A stretch of DNA of 64,000 nucleotides from Bradyrhizobium cajani (lineage in GTDB: Bacteria > Pseudomonadota > Alphaproteobacteria > Rhizobiales > Xanthobacteraceae). The notes beneath the pieces were generated by a model. The model was not told the DNA's origin. It did no database searches and worked only from the letters and a program-made list of their open reading frames with translations. Positions 8,970 to 17,988 of this stretch are shown in pieces. The DNA lies in contig NZ_WQNE01000024.1 of NCBI RefSeq assembly GCF_009759665.1, positions 1-64,000 of the forward strand, written 5' to 3'. Within the stretch, counting starts at the first letter, position 1. Each line of letters starts with the position of its first letter. The position numbers and the translations under genes are program-made.

Positions 8970-9272
8970 GGCGGGGCGTCAAACGAAATGTTTGCGATGA
9001 ATTACACAGGCGGGAGCGCGCCTAAACGCGAGGCAGCGCATGCCAGGAAGGTCGACGAGGCGCTCGCGGCAGCTGCCGTCGTCATCCGGCGGCGCTTTCG
9101 CGTCCACCGCTCTGCCGATTGAGCTGCGCGGGCGCGATGGCGACCTGGGATGACGACGGGCTGAGGGTCTGTGACGGAACGACCACCTATCGACCGCCTC
9201 GCGTTGTTGTCTGACGTGCTTGAAATCTCTTCGGACAAGGTTCGGGTGATCGCGCTGCGCGATAGGCACTGC
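8970..9272 (+). pseudogene. Fragment of molybdenum hydroxylase large subunit gene
   Basis: About 300 bp closely resembles 37750-38053 of the intact large-subunit gene, including 'EAAHARKVDEALAAAAVVIRR'. It contains a deletion that brings in a stop after 'FRVHRSAD' and several later indels. There is no start or end of a gene. Together with 8842-8942 it is the relic of a second Mo-hydroxylase operon. Confidence 0.9.
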
Positions 9273-9436
9273 TGATCCGATTCGTACGATCGATCCCTCA
9301 AATGCCGGTAATATATGTATGAAGGTGCCGCTCTGCGACTGTTGAGAGCGCAAAGCTGTCACGGCGGGTACGCTCCGCGGAGGACTGAACAACGGCTGCG
9401 GGCTTCAGAGTTTCTTGTTAAGCAATCGAATGCTAG

Positions 9437-10892
9437 TGCATCCCATCAGGGCTGTAATGAGCAGGCAGTACTTTCCCTGGCGGCGAGGTCGGACACGTCG
9501 TCCTTCCAGCGCACCGATCCGAACGGGACGCCCAAGCATCCGTCGGATGCGCACGAGCTCAGGCCCGACATGAAAAGCCGCCGCCCAATTTCCAGTGCGC
9601 GCTCTGACTGCGACCAGCGGTTGCGCTGGCACAGATCGCCGAGCCATGTCGGGCAGTGATGAGCATTCTGTCCAAAGCTCGGGATCAGCAATATCGCGCG
9701 CAATCGACCAGCTGGAGGCCCATTGCGCTGACGTAAAGGTGCACCTCTTGCATAACGTTGTGGAAGGAACGGGCATGCTCCAGCACAACGCGGGTATTCG
9801 ATCCCGACTGCGAACGGGCTGCTGCGGTAGCTGAGCGGGACGCACCGCGGGATCGTGCCGATCGCGATACCACCGTAAAATGCGAGCTGCCACGCCGCAC
9901 GCGAGCGGCCGTCGACTCAGCAGGTGCGGAGTGCTGCACGCCAAAGTTGAATAGTGTCCACGTGAACTCCAGACGGAGCGGTCAGGATCGCCGCGGCAGC
10001 GGTCAAGATCGGCTCGCGTTGAGTGCGATCGCTGCAATTGTGCCGTTCATCGAGATAGTGCAGGCATGCACGGTAGCTTCGCCGCTCATACGCTTGCGCA
10101 TTTCGCCGATGGAGAGTGCCCAGATCATCGAGCAAAATCCGAGCGCGCCAACGGCGTAGGTACGTGCCCTGCCATTTTAAAAGGTCGCGGGCGACCAGCG
10201 GCAGGGGCCCTGTGACCGACCCGCCGAGCATGTCTGCTACCAGGCTGCCAGCACTATCTTTATTAGAGCGGGAAAGTGATATACCGCACGCCCGAGATGA
10301 TGGCGTGGCTCAGTTGCTCGCGCGGCAACCGCGCATTGCAACACGATTTCACAGGAATAGCGCCACAAGCAGCGGCACATATAGAAGCGCGTTGAGAGCA
10401 ACGGCTGCGACTGCGCCTACAGTCGCCACCACGAAGCCACTAATCGCCGGCCCGTAGCTGCGGGCCATATTGCAGCTGATGCCACAGAGCGTCACCGCCG
10501 CTGCAAGCGATTCGGCGGGCACCTGCTCGGTTACGGAAGATTGCCAAGCCGGGCTCATCATTGCCATGCCACTGCCAACCACAAAGCAAAGTATCAGGAG
10601 TAGATTTGGCGTTGCAAGGCCGGAACGATCGAGAGCCGAGGGCCAAGTCGCCCCGCATAGAGCTACCGAGAATACATATCGCCGGCATCGCAATCAGCTG
10701 TATGGGAAGCATCAAGGCCATGTGGTCTAGCGCGATTTTGTCAGCCGACCTAGTCAGCTCTGTCATCGCTCGAGCCGCCCGACTCCCTGGATCTGGGTGC
10801 CGAGGTTGGAACAAACTCGCCAACAATTCGCCGGAACGTTGTATAGCGCGAGGCTTCCACCTCTGAGGGCTCAAGTTGGAGGCTGCTGTCAT
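9437..10892 (-). pseudogene. Degenerate copy of MFS exporter gene
   Basis: The minus strand follows the intact MFS gene at 11185-12864 from its first residues ('MALMLPIQLIAMPA' versus 'TALMLPVMLIAMPA') to its last ('WSIARDIADPELWTE' shared), but in at least four different frames and with internal deletions. The ends are equivalent: both 3' ends carry TGCATCCC followed by related sequence. This is a tandem duplication in the same orientation, in which this downstream copy has decayed. Confidence 0.85.
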
Positions 10893-11184
10893 GTCGACTT
10901 CTGCCTCGCGTGCAAGGCGTTATTCTGATCCATTATAAAATGGACGAAAGACTGCTAGAAGTGGCCAATGCCTTTTCCAATCATCTTTACGGTACAAAAA
11001 TGTGCTGCGCAGAACGAAGTTTCTTGAGCGGCACCCCGTTACGCCGATCCACCCATGTACTGCTGCGGATGTAATATTCACAACCAAAGCGAGCTCCTAT
11101 CATTTCGCAGGGCAACTCTTACGATCCTCAGCAATGCGCTTCTCTCTTCAAGCAAACCTAAAATCTCTCTAATATTGGCGCCTG

Positions 11185-12864
11185 CTAATGCATCCCGCTA
11201 AATTTGGAATGGGCGGGCTCGAATTCGTTCGTCGCACGGTCGGACACCTCTTCTTTCCAGCGAACAGATCCGAAGGGGCGCTCCAGCATGCGGCGGATGC
11301 GCATTGGGCCAGGTCCGATATGGAAAGCCGCCGCCCGATTGTCCAGTGCGCGCTCTGACTGTGTCGACCGGTTGCGTTGGCGCAGATAGTCGAGCCATGT
11401 CGGGCAATGGTAGCGCTCTGTCCACAGCTCGGGATCGGCGATATCGCGCGCAATCGACCAACCATAGGCCCCATTGCGCTGGCGGTATAGCTGCACGTCT
11501 TGCATCAGATTGTGAAACGGCCGAGCGTCCTCTTGCGCGACACGATACTCGATCTCAACAACAAGCGGGCCGCTGCGCGCCTTGAGCGGAAGCTGCACCT
11601 TCGGATCGGCCAAAACCTCGGCGTCCTCATCTCGGGTGAGGATGCGCGGCATGTGCAGCCAGAATCCCAGCAGGGGCGAGGCTACCAACAGAGCGGCCGA
11701 GACCAGAAGCCCAGTATCGACTCCCGCAGCATCAGTCAGGTGTCCCCAAGCCCAACTTCCCACCGCTATCCCACCTGAGCTCGCTGTCTGGTAGGCAGCC
11801 AAGGCGCGCCCAGCAACCCATCGCGGCGCCGACAGCTGCACGCCGATGCTGAAGATCATCCACGCCATCATCCACACGGTTCCGGCCAAGATCAGCGCGC
11901 CCGCTGTCAAAACTGGCTCGTGGCTCAGGGCGACTGCCGCAACCGCTCCGCCCATGGATATTGAGCAGGCGCGTATGGCAGCCTCACCGCTCATCCGCTT
12001 GCGAATTTCGCTGATGGTGAGTGCACCTAAAACCGCGCCTAGACCAAAGGCGCTGAGCATAGCGCCATAAGTTTTCGCGCCGGAATGCAAGAGATCGCGC
12101 GCGACCAATGGCATGAGCGCTGTAATCGCCCCCCCAACTAAGCCGATCACCATGGAGCGGATCACCACGATCCTGATCGATGGCGAATTAGTAATGTAGC
12201 GCACTCCCGAAATAATGGCGCGGCTCAGCCCTTCAGGTGGCAGACGCGAGGGGCGGGAAGGGCGTTTCCAGACGAACAGCGCGAACATTAGTGGGAGATA
12301 GAGCAGCGCGTTGAGGGCGAACGCCGCCACGGCACCCCAAGCTGCGACAACGATCCCACCGATGGCCGGACCCAAGCTGCGTGCAATATTGTAGCTGATT
12401 CCATTTAGAGCAACCGCCGAAGCCAACGTTTCCGATGGCACCTGCTCGCCGACCGAAGATTGCCACGCCGGCCCCATCAGAGCCATGCCAGTGCCAACGG
12501 CGAAGCAGAGCGCCAATAAGATGTTCGGCGTGACCAGCCCCACCCAGGCGAGCACCGTCAGGACTGTTGCGCCGGCAAATGCAATGCCGAGCGAAACCAG
12601 GGTGACAATCCGGCGGTCATACATATCGGCGATAGCCCCAGCGGGCATCGCAATCAGCATCACCGGCAACATCAGGGCCGTCTGCACGAGCGCAACGTTG
12701 TCGGCCGATGGCGTCATCTCAGCCATCGCCCAAGACGCGCCGACGCCTTGAATCAGGAGGCCCAAATTGGAAAACAAGCTCGCCAGCCAGATCCGCCGGA
12801 ACGTGGAATAGCGGAGCGGAGTAGTGAGGCGCTCGATGTTGAGAGTCTGAGGCTGCTCAGTCAT
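11185..12864 (-). CDS. MFS efflux transporter with C-terminal soluble domain
   Basis: A 559-residue major facilitator protein of the enterobactin-exporter (MFS_3) kind. About twelve hydrophobic segments fill residues 20-410, with the loop motif 'GAIADMYDRRIV' between TM2 and TM3. The last ~140 residues form a soluble domain ('VVEIEYRVAQEDARPFHNLMQDVQLYRQRNGAYGW') that resembles the monooxygenase-like tail found in this subfamily. It likely exports small molecules by proton antiport in the inner membrane; the substrate cannot be read from sequence. It is monocistronic and followed by its own pseudogene copy. Confidence 0.85.
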   Translation of the reverse strand: MTEQPQTLNIERLTTPLRYSTFRRIWLASLFSNLGLLIQGVGASWAMAEMTPSADNVALVQTALMLPVMLIAMPAGAIADMYDRRIVTLVSLGIAFAGATVLTVLAWVGLVTPNILLALCFAVGTGMALMGPAWQSSVGEQVPSETLASAVALNGISYNIARSLGPAIGGIVVAAWGAVAAFALNALLYLPLMFALFVWKRPSRPSRLPPEGLSRAIISGVRYITNSPSIRIVVIRSMVIGLVGGAITALMPLVARDLLHSGAKTYGAMLSAFGLGAVLGALTISEIRKRMSGEAAIRACSISMGGAVAAVALSHEPVLTAGALILAGTVWMMAWMIFSIGVQLSAPRWVAGRALAAYQTASSGGIAVGSWAWGHLTDAAGVDTGLLVSAALLVASPLLGFWLHMPRILTRDEDAEVLADPKVQLPLKARSGPLVVEIEYRVAQEDARPFHNLMQDVQLYRQRNGAYGWSIARDIADPELWTERYHCPTWLDYLRQRNRSTQSERALDNRAAAFHIGPGPMRIRRMLERPFGSVRWKEEVSDRATNEFEPAHSKFSGMH

Positions 12865-13327
12865 GCGGGCTCATATTAGGTGCTCTTGCGTCCGTCGCGC
12901 TTGCGGGATTGCGCCTTATCGGTCCGTACGGCCTGCTGACGCCGAAATTCGGGAACGTCGCGGAATGAAAAACCGTGTCTCGTCGGCAAGGTTCAGGCGC
13001 TCCCGGCGCGTTTTGCTCATTGATACTCTCTGTTGCGCATCAATGGGAGGCAGGCTGTCGAATTGAAAGCCTCTGCCACAGCTGTGCTATCAAAGTCTCC
13101 CGGCGGAGACGTGCGCAACCGCTTAACCGCTTGGCCACGAGCGTCTGTCAACTGACCGGCATCAACTTGACGAGCGCGGCGCAACCCGCTCTCCCATGAG
13201 GTCTCTCGCTTAGAGAAATTAGAGTACCGGTACGGCTCTGCGGGTTTGTCGCGTTCTCATTAAATAAGCGATGAAAAAGTGCGCGAGCAGGGTGGCATGC
13301 GTTGTGAGACACCACTTTCGGCTCTCG
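12865..13327. other. Intergenic stretch without recognised gene
   Basis: These 463 bp lie upstream of the MFS gene and beyond the 3' end of the Lrp/AsnC gene. Short frames on the plus strand show no recognisable product or ribosome binding site. The promoter of the MFS gene must lie here, but no clear element stands out. Confidence 0.5.
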
Positions 13328-13804
13328 TCAATCCTCGTCTGGGAGCTCCACGGGAATCGCAAAACCGGCCTTTACGCGGTCCATCACGACCATAGTCTTG
13401 AAGCCTTTGATGTCTGGGTTCTCATAAAAGAACCGGCGGGTAAACTGCTCGTAATCCTCCATCGTGCGCGCGGTGATATAGAGGACAAAGTCAGCGTCGC
13501 CCGTCACGTAGAATCCATTGACCACTTCGGCTGAGGCTTTGATGGCCTTCTTGAACCTGTCGATAATGTCGGCACGCTCGCGCTCCAGACTCACAAGTAC
13601 AAGCATTTGAATAGGTCTTCCGACCATCTTCGCCGAAACAATCGAGACGTCGGCTTCGATAATGCCTTCCGAACGCAATCTCTTGAGTCGCCGTTGGCAA
13701 GCAGTCGCCGAGAGGCCGGCCAACTCGCCAATGACCTCTGAAGTCAGGCGGTTGTTCTTTTGTACGAGTTCAAGGATGCGGGCGTCTGTTCGGTCATATT
13801 GCAC
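13328..13804 (-). CDS. Lrp/AsnC-family transcriptional regulator (copy 1)
   Basis: A 158-residue regulator: N-terminal winged helix-turn-helix with 'LSATACQRRLKRLRSEGII' (residues ~30-50) and a C-terminal RAM/AsnC ligand-sensing domain ('VNGFYVTGDADFVLYI'). The start is taken as the GTG at 13804 because GGAGG stands seven bases upstream, and this gives exactly the length of its paralogue at 60438-60914; the frame is open back to an ATG at 13828. Such regulators often control divergent amino-acid catabolic genes, so it may govern the plus-strand cluster that begins at 14192. It recalls the DoeX/AsnC regulators of ectoine catabolism by context only. Confidence 0.85.
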   Translation of the reverse strand: MQYDRTDARILELVQKNNRLTSEVIGELAGLSATACQRRLKRLRSEGIIEADVSIVSAKMVGRPIQMLVLVSLERERADIIDRFKKAIKASAEVVNGFYVTGDADFVLYITARTMEDYEQFTRRFFYENPDIKGFKTMVVMDRVKAGFAIPVELPDED

Positions 13805-14191
13805 GGGCGGACCTCCGGTGAAATTCATCGCGAAACAGCGATTTGGCGTTCAAAGGCTGCGCCAGATCCGGCGAAAAGCGACGCAAATCTGTTTCAGAGG
13901 TGAGTATCTTGATTGCGGAGAAAATTTCAAGAAATCACCACGGCGCCCGGCCAATGATTGTTGAATAGCGTCGGAGGAATCTAAAGCTGTCGGCCATCTG
14001 GCTGCCAACAGAAGGGTTTTGGACGATGGGTCGTTACCCTGAAAGTCCGGCTAGAACTCATGCGGGAGCATTGGGCCAATTGAGGGGGGCATGCGCGTTA
14101 TCCGGGTCGATGTTGATCGAGATGGAGGGCGGCTGTGGCAGGTTACCGATAGAAATGTTTCTGCGAAAGCGTGCGTCGAGGAGGAGAGATC
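13805..14191. other. Divergent promoter region
   Basis: 387 bp between the AsnC-type regulator and the hydrolase gene. It should hold both promoters and the regulator's operators. I see no convincing -35/-10 pair or palindrome; AGGAGG at 14179-14184 serves the downstream gene. Confidence 0.5.
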
Positions 14192-15472
14192 TTGGTTTTG
14201 AGCCCTGAACAGAACGCTGGCGGCATCCGGCTAGCTGCTCGATTGAACGATGGTGAGTTGTTGGCTTCGGCCCAACGTTCATTCCCGGTCAGCTATAGAC
14301 AAGCGAGAGGCGAGTTTCTTGCGATGCTGCCGCAGGCGCGTTCCTTCGTGCTGCCTGACCTCCGCGGCCCGGACGGAGAAGAGCTTTCCGTCGATGGCGG
14401 CTGGGTCGGGGATCCTCAAGCCGAGTGCGTCCTGGTGCTAATCAGTGGCACCCATGGCCCCGAGGGGTTCTGCGGTGCCGGGATCCAGATGGACTGGCTA
14501 GCGCTGCTGGAGGAGGGGCGTCTTCCGCAAGATGTTGCCCTTCTCTTCATTCACGGTCTGAACCCGTACGGCTTTGCTTGGGATCGCAGAGTAACGCACG
14601 AGGGGTGCGACCTAAACCGAAATTTTATAGACTTCACCATCGGTGCCCCAGCCAATCCTGGCTATGAAGAGCTGCGTGTCCATTTCGTGCCGCCGACGCT
14701 GGATGGGCCATCATTCGAAGCTGCGCGGCAGGCCATCCGGCAGTTCAAGAGCCTGCACGGCGAGCGGGCATTTCAGATCGCCCGGAAGGCTGGTCAATAC
14801 ACGGATCCCAATGGAATGTTCTTTGGCGGATTCGGGCCGTCCTGGTCGGCTGGAGCGCTGGATGCGATCGCTCGTGAGCACGGGCTGGCAACACGTAAAT
14901 TCGTCGCGGTCATTGACGTGCATACCGGGCTCGGTCCGTACGGTTACGGCGAACTCCAGAGTGAGCATGTCGCGGCCAGCAAGTCGCAGGCCATTGCGGA
15001 TCGCATGTTCGGGCCGAGCGTAACCTCCGCAGATCTCGGTACGTCCGCTTCGATCCCGATCCACGGCTCACTGCAGCTCTATTGGGAGCGTCTTCTTGGT
15101 GACGGTCGGTATCTCTATCTTTGCCTAGAATACGGTACGTTCGACACTGAAGCCGCCCAGCGGGTGCTTCTGGCAGATCAATGGTTGCACGTTCATGGTG
15201 GCGGCGATCGAACGGGAGCGTTTGGCCGCGAGGTTCGGGCGCGCATGCGGGCGCACTTCTGTCCCGACGATCCCTTCTGGAAGGAAGCAGTGCTGTTTCG
15301 GGGACGGCAGGTCCTGCGGGACGCGTTATCGGGCTTGCAGCAGATCGGAGAAGGCCGCTTCGCATTGTCGCAGGTTCCGGTGCTGGCCACCGGGCGGCTC
15401 CCCATCTCACCTCGGGCAAGGCGACTGAGCCGAATAGCCCATAAAGGAGATTCTCAATGTCAAAACGAATGA
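14192..15472 (+). CDS. DUF2817 M14-like metallohydrolase
   Basis: A 426-residue protein of the DUF2817 group, related to zinc carboxypeptidases. The HxxE zinc motif is in SGTHGPEGFCG (His88, Glu91), a further His is in 'VIDVHTGLG', and a candidate general base Glu is in 'YLCLEYGT'. Family knowledge suggests removal of an acyl or amino-acyl group from a small amide. The TTG at 14192 is chosen because AGGAGG ends seven bases upstream; a GTG at 14171 in frame would overlap that site. It overlaps the next gene by 16 nt, so it is translationally coupled to the flavin monooxygenase. By position it could play the deacylase role that M14-like enzymes play in ectoine breakdown. Confidence 0.75.
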   Translation: MVLSPEQNAGGIRLAARLNDGELLASAQRSFPVSYRQARGEFLAMLPQARSFVLPDLRGPDGEELSVDGGWVGDPQAECVLVLISGTHGPEGFCGAGIQMDWLALLEEGRLPQDVALLFIHGLNPYGFAWDRRVTHEGCDLNRNFIDFTIGAPANPGYEELRVHFVPPTLDGPSFEAARQAIRQFKSLHGERAFQIARKAGQYTDPNGMFFGGFGPSWSAGALDAIAREHGLATRKFVAVIDVHTGLGPYGYGELQSEHVAASKSQAIADRMFGPSVTSADLGTSASIPIHGSLQLYWERLLGDGRYLYLCLEYGTFDTEAAQRVLLADQWLHVHGGGDRTGAFGREVRARMRAHFCPDDPFWKEAVLFRGRQVLRDALSGLQQIGEGRFALSQVPVLATGRLPISPRARRLSRIAHKGDSQCQNE

Positions 15473-16773
15473 TGAGCATCGGAGCGTCGATCCGCGGGCT
15501 TGGCTACAACGCATCCGCTTGGCGGCACCCTGACGTCGATCCCACCGTCCAGGAATCGATTTACTTTTATGCCGAGGCAGCGAAGAAGGCCGAAGCTGCC
15601 AAACTGGATTTCGTATTCCTTGCGGACAACCTCGCTGCCACTTCGATGGAGGATCGCCCCAAAGGGGCGCTTGGCCGCGGGCACGACAACATTACGCTCG
15701 AACCGCTGACCGCCATGGCCGCTATCGCCGTCCTGACCAATAGAATCGGATTGGTCGCTACATGCTCCACGAGTTATCAGCAGCCCTATCATGTGGCTCG
15801 TCAGTATGCTTCCCTAGATCATATAAGCGGCGGCCGGGCGGCGTGGAATGTCGTTCCTTCCTATCGGCAGACCGAGGGCGCGAACTTTGGCCTGGCGGCG
15901 CCGCTGTCCCATAGCGAGCGCTATGAGCGCGCAGAAGAATTTGTCACGGTTGTCCAAGGTCTGTGGGATAGCTGGGATCCCGACGCATTCCTCTACGATA
16001 AAAAGTCAGGCGTCTTTTTCGATCCCGCCAAAGTGCGAGCTTTGCATCACCGTGGAAAATTCTTTCAGGTGGAAGGACCGCTCACGGCCGCTCGGTCACC
16101 TCAAGGCAGACCAGCGATCTTTCAGGCGGGTGAATCGGGCGCGGGCGTTGAATTGGCAGCGAAATTCGCGGACGCGGTTTACACCGTTCCATTAGAGAAA
16201 TCTGCCTCCATTCAACAGCGACAGCTCATTCGACAAACAGCGGCTAAGCACGGGCGCAGCGAAGATGCCGTCAAGGTCATTCCGGGCATTCAACCGATCG
16301 TTGCTGCAACAAGAAAAAAGGTAGAAGAGAAGCTGGAATTGCTGCGCTCGATAGCTGATCCTGTCAAGGAAATGGGACGGTTGATCATCCAATTCAAGGA
16401 CATCTCGAAATTCGATCTCGACGAGATCCTTCCAGAATCCTTCGTTGAATCGTGCGTCACAAGTTCAGCAAGACCTCTTGCCGAGAAGGCCGTCGCGTCA
16501 AAGTGGAACGTCAGACGTTTATGTCAGGAGATGGCAATCGGGCAGCAACGGATTGTTGCGGGAACGCCCGAAGAGATTGCGTCGGACCTCGCTGACTGGT
16601 TTGACAGCGGGGCATGCGACGGCTTCAACGTTTCACCGTCGCACATGCCGGGCGGGCTCTTTGAGTTTTTGGACCAGGTCGTCCCGATCTTGCAAGATCG
16701 CGGCTCCTTTCGAGCCGAATACGCCGGGCGTACATTGCGGGAGCACCTCGGAGTTGCCCGCAATCTGTCGTGA
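15457..16773 (+). CDS. FMNH2-dependent monooxygenase, NtaA/SnaA/DszA type
   Basis: A 438-residue luciferase-like (LLM class) flavin monooxygenase of the nitrilotriacetate monooxygenase A family, shown by 'RHPDVDPT' near the N-terminus, 'LEPLTAMAAIAVLTNRIGL' and 'HISGGRAAWNVV'. These enzymes use reduced FMN from a partner reductase to oxidise C-N or C-S compounds. The start has AAGGAG nine bases upstream, inside the end of the preceding gene. The flavin reductase at 16874 is the obvious partner. The likely reaction is oxidative N-dealkylation or ring oxygenation of the cluster's substrate; which one is unknown. Confidence 0.9.
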   Translation: MSKRMMSIGASIRGLGYNASAWRHPDVDPTVQESIYFYAEAAKKAEAAKLDFVFLADNLAATSMEDRPKGALGRGHDNITLEPLTAMAAIAVLTNRIGLVATCSTSYQQPYHVARQYASLDHISGGRAAWNVVPSYRQTEGANFGLAAPLSHSERYERAEEFVTVVQGLWDSWDPDAFLYDKKSGVFFDPAKVRALHHRGKFFQVEGPLTAARSPQGRPAIFQAGESGAGVELAAKFADAVYTVPLEKSASIQQRQLIRQTAAKHGRSEDAVKVIPGIQPIVAATRKKVEEKLELLRSIADPVKEMGRLIIQFKDISKFDLDEILPESFVESCVTSSARPLAEKAVASKWNVRRLCQEMAIGQQRIVAGTPEEIASDLADWFDSGACDGFNVSPSHMPGGLFEFLDQVVPILQDRGSFRAEYAGRTLREHLGVARNLS

Positions 16774-16873
16774 TCGTCGTCACTTCCGGTGCTTTCGCAA
16801 CCATCAGCAATTCGCACGCCCTTAACCGCAGACGGCGTGCTCACGAGATTAACCGCACAAGGTCGAAGTCGCT

Positions 16874-17380
16874 ATGCAGCAGGCCCACGTTTCATCGATT
16901 GACCCGCGATCGCTCCGGTATACGCTGAGCCGCTTTGCCTCTGGAATTACCATCATTACGGGGTTGGTGGACAACGTACCCACCGGGTTCACATGTCAGT
17001 CTTTTTATAGCGTCTCTTTGACGCCACCTCTGGTGTCTTTCTGCGTCATGAAGACGTCCAAGAGCTGGCCCGGGATCCGCTCGTCTGGTCGTTTCACCGT
17101 AAATGTTCTATCCGAAGAGCAGCAGGCCATTTCCGACGGCTTCGCCAAATCGGGCGCCGACAAATGTACACACGTTGACTGGGCTCGACGTCCCAACGGC
17201 AAAGTCGTCATTGCTGGAACTCTGATGTGGTTGGATTGTTCGCTTCATTCCGAGCACGAGCTCGGAGATCATTTCCTGGTTGTTGGCAAAGTCGAAGAGA
17301 TGAGCCCTGTTGATTGGGATACGCAACGAAACCCATTGATTTACTTCAGGGGCCAATACCGCCAGCTTCAGAACTCTTAG
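16874..17380 (+). CDS. Flavin reductase (monooxygenase partner)
   Basis: A 168-residue flavin reductase of the NtaB/HpaC family: FMN-binding split barrel with 'TGFTCQSFYSVSLTPPLVSFCV' near residues 38-60 and 'GDHFLVVGKVEEM' near the C-terminus. It would supply FMNH2 from NADH or NADPH to the monooxygenase encoded just upstream (100-nt gap, same strand). The size is normal for the family. Confidence 0.9.
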   Translation: MQQAHVSSIDPRSLRYTLSRFASGITIITGLVDNVPTGFTCQSFYSVSLTPPLVSFCVMKTSKSWPGIRSSGRFTVNVLSEEQQAISDGFAKSGADKCTHVDWARRPNGKVVIAGTLMWLDCSLHSEHELGDHFLVVGKVEEMSPVDWDTQRNPLIYFRGQYRQLQNS

Positions 17381-17988
17381 ATTCTTGTCCTCCTGAAAGG
17401 CTATTTGAGAAATCATCCCTGTTGCACAGGGCGCATCGCGCATTCCAGACGGCCGGATGCCAGCTCTAGCCATCTTCGTGGCGTCTTGCCTGAGCAGCGC
17501 GAAGAGTCGGGCTGCCGAGCTGCCGGTTTCCCTGAAGACGAAGCTCCTGCATCCGCAGCTGATGGTTAGGAGACTGCAATTTCGTCCAATCAGCCGGGCA
17601 CCTTTGATACAAATGCACCACGCGCGAAATCATCCACTCTGACGTCTTCGCCTTTAGGCGGCGCGGGAGACCGATTGGAGTGGAAGAGAGCCGTTGTTCT
17701 CAGTCAGCGCCTCTACTCTTTTCCAAAATCTCAAGCCTTCGCCGCCCGCTAGCGTACGCTCGCCAAGTATGGCTGCGTCGGAGATGAGCCGCGAACACGC
17801 GCATCCATCCCCCGCATTCGGTCTCTAATCGAAAGGGGTGTAAGAGCTTGAGCCGAAATGTGGCGATAATCGCTGGACTAACGCAGGAAATCATCAGGAC
17901 TGCACGAAAATGCGGCGCGAATGCATTCGCCATGCCTATAGCATGCAAGCGCAGGGCGTTCACGAACACGAGTTTCCGGGACTTTCAA
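17381..17988. other. Intergenic stretch, no recognised gene
   Basis: 608 bp between the reductase and the dehydrogenase start chosen here. The dehydrogenase frame is open back to a TTG at 17848 but the extra residues do not resemble the family. Short frames near 17457-17642 show no recognisable product. The gap suggests a separate promoter for the next two genes, though none is obvious. Confidence 0.45.
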
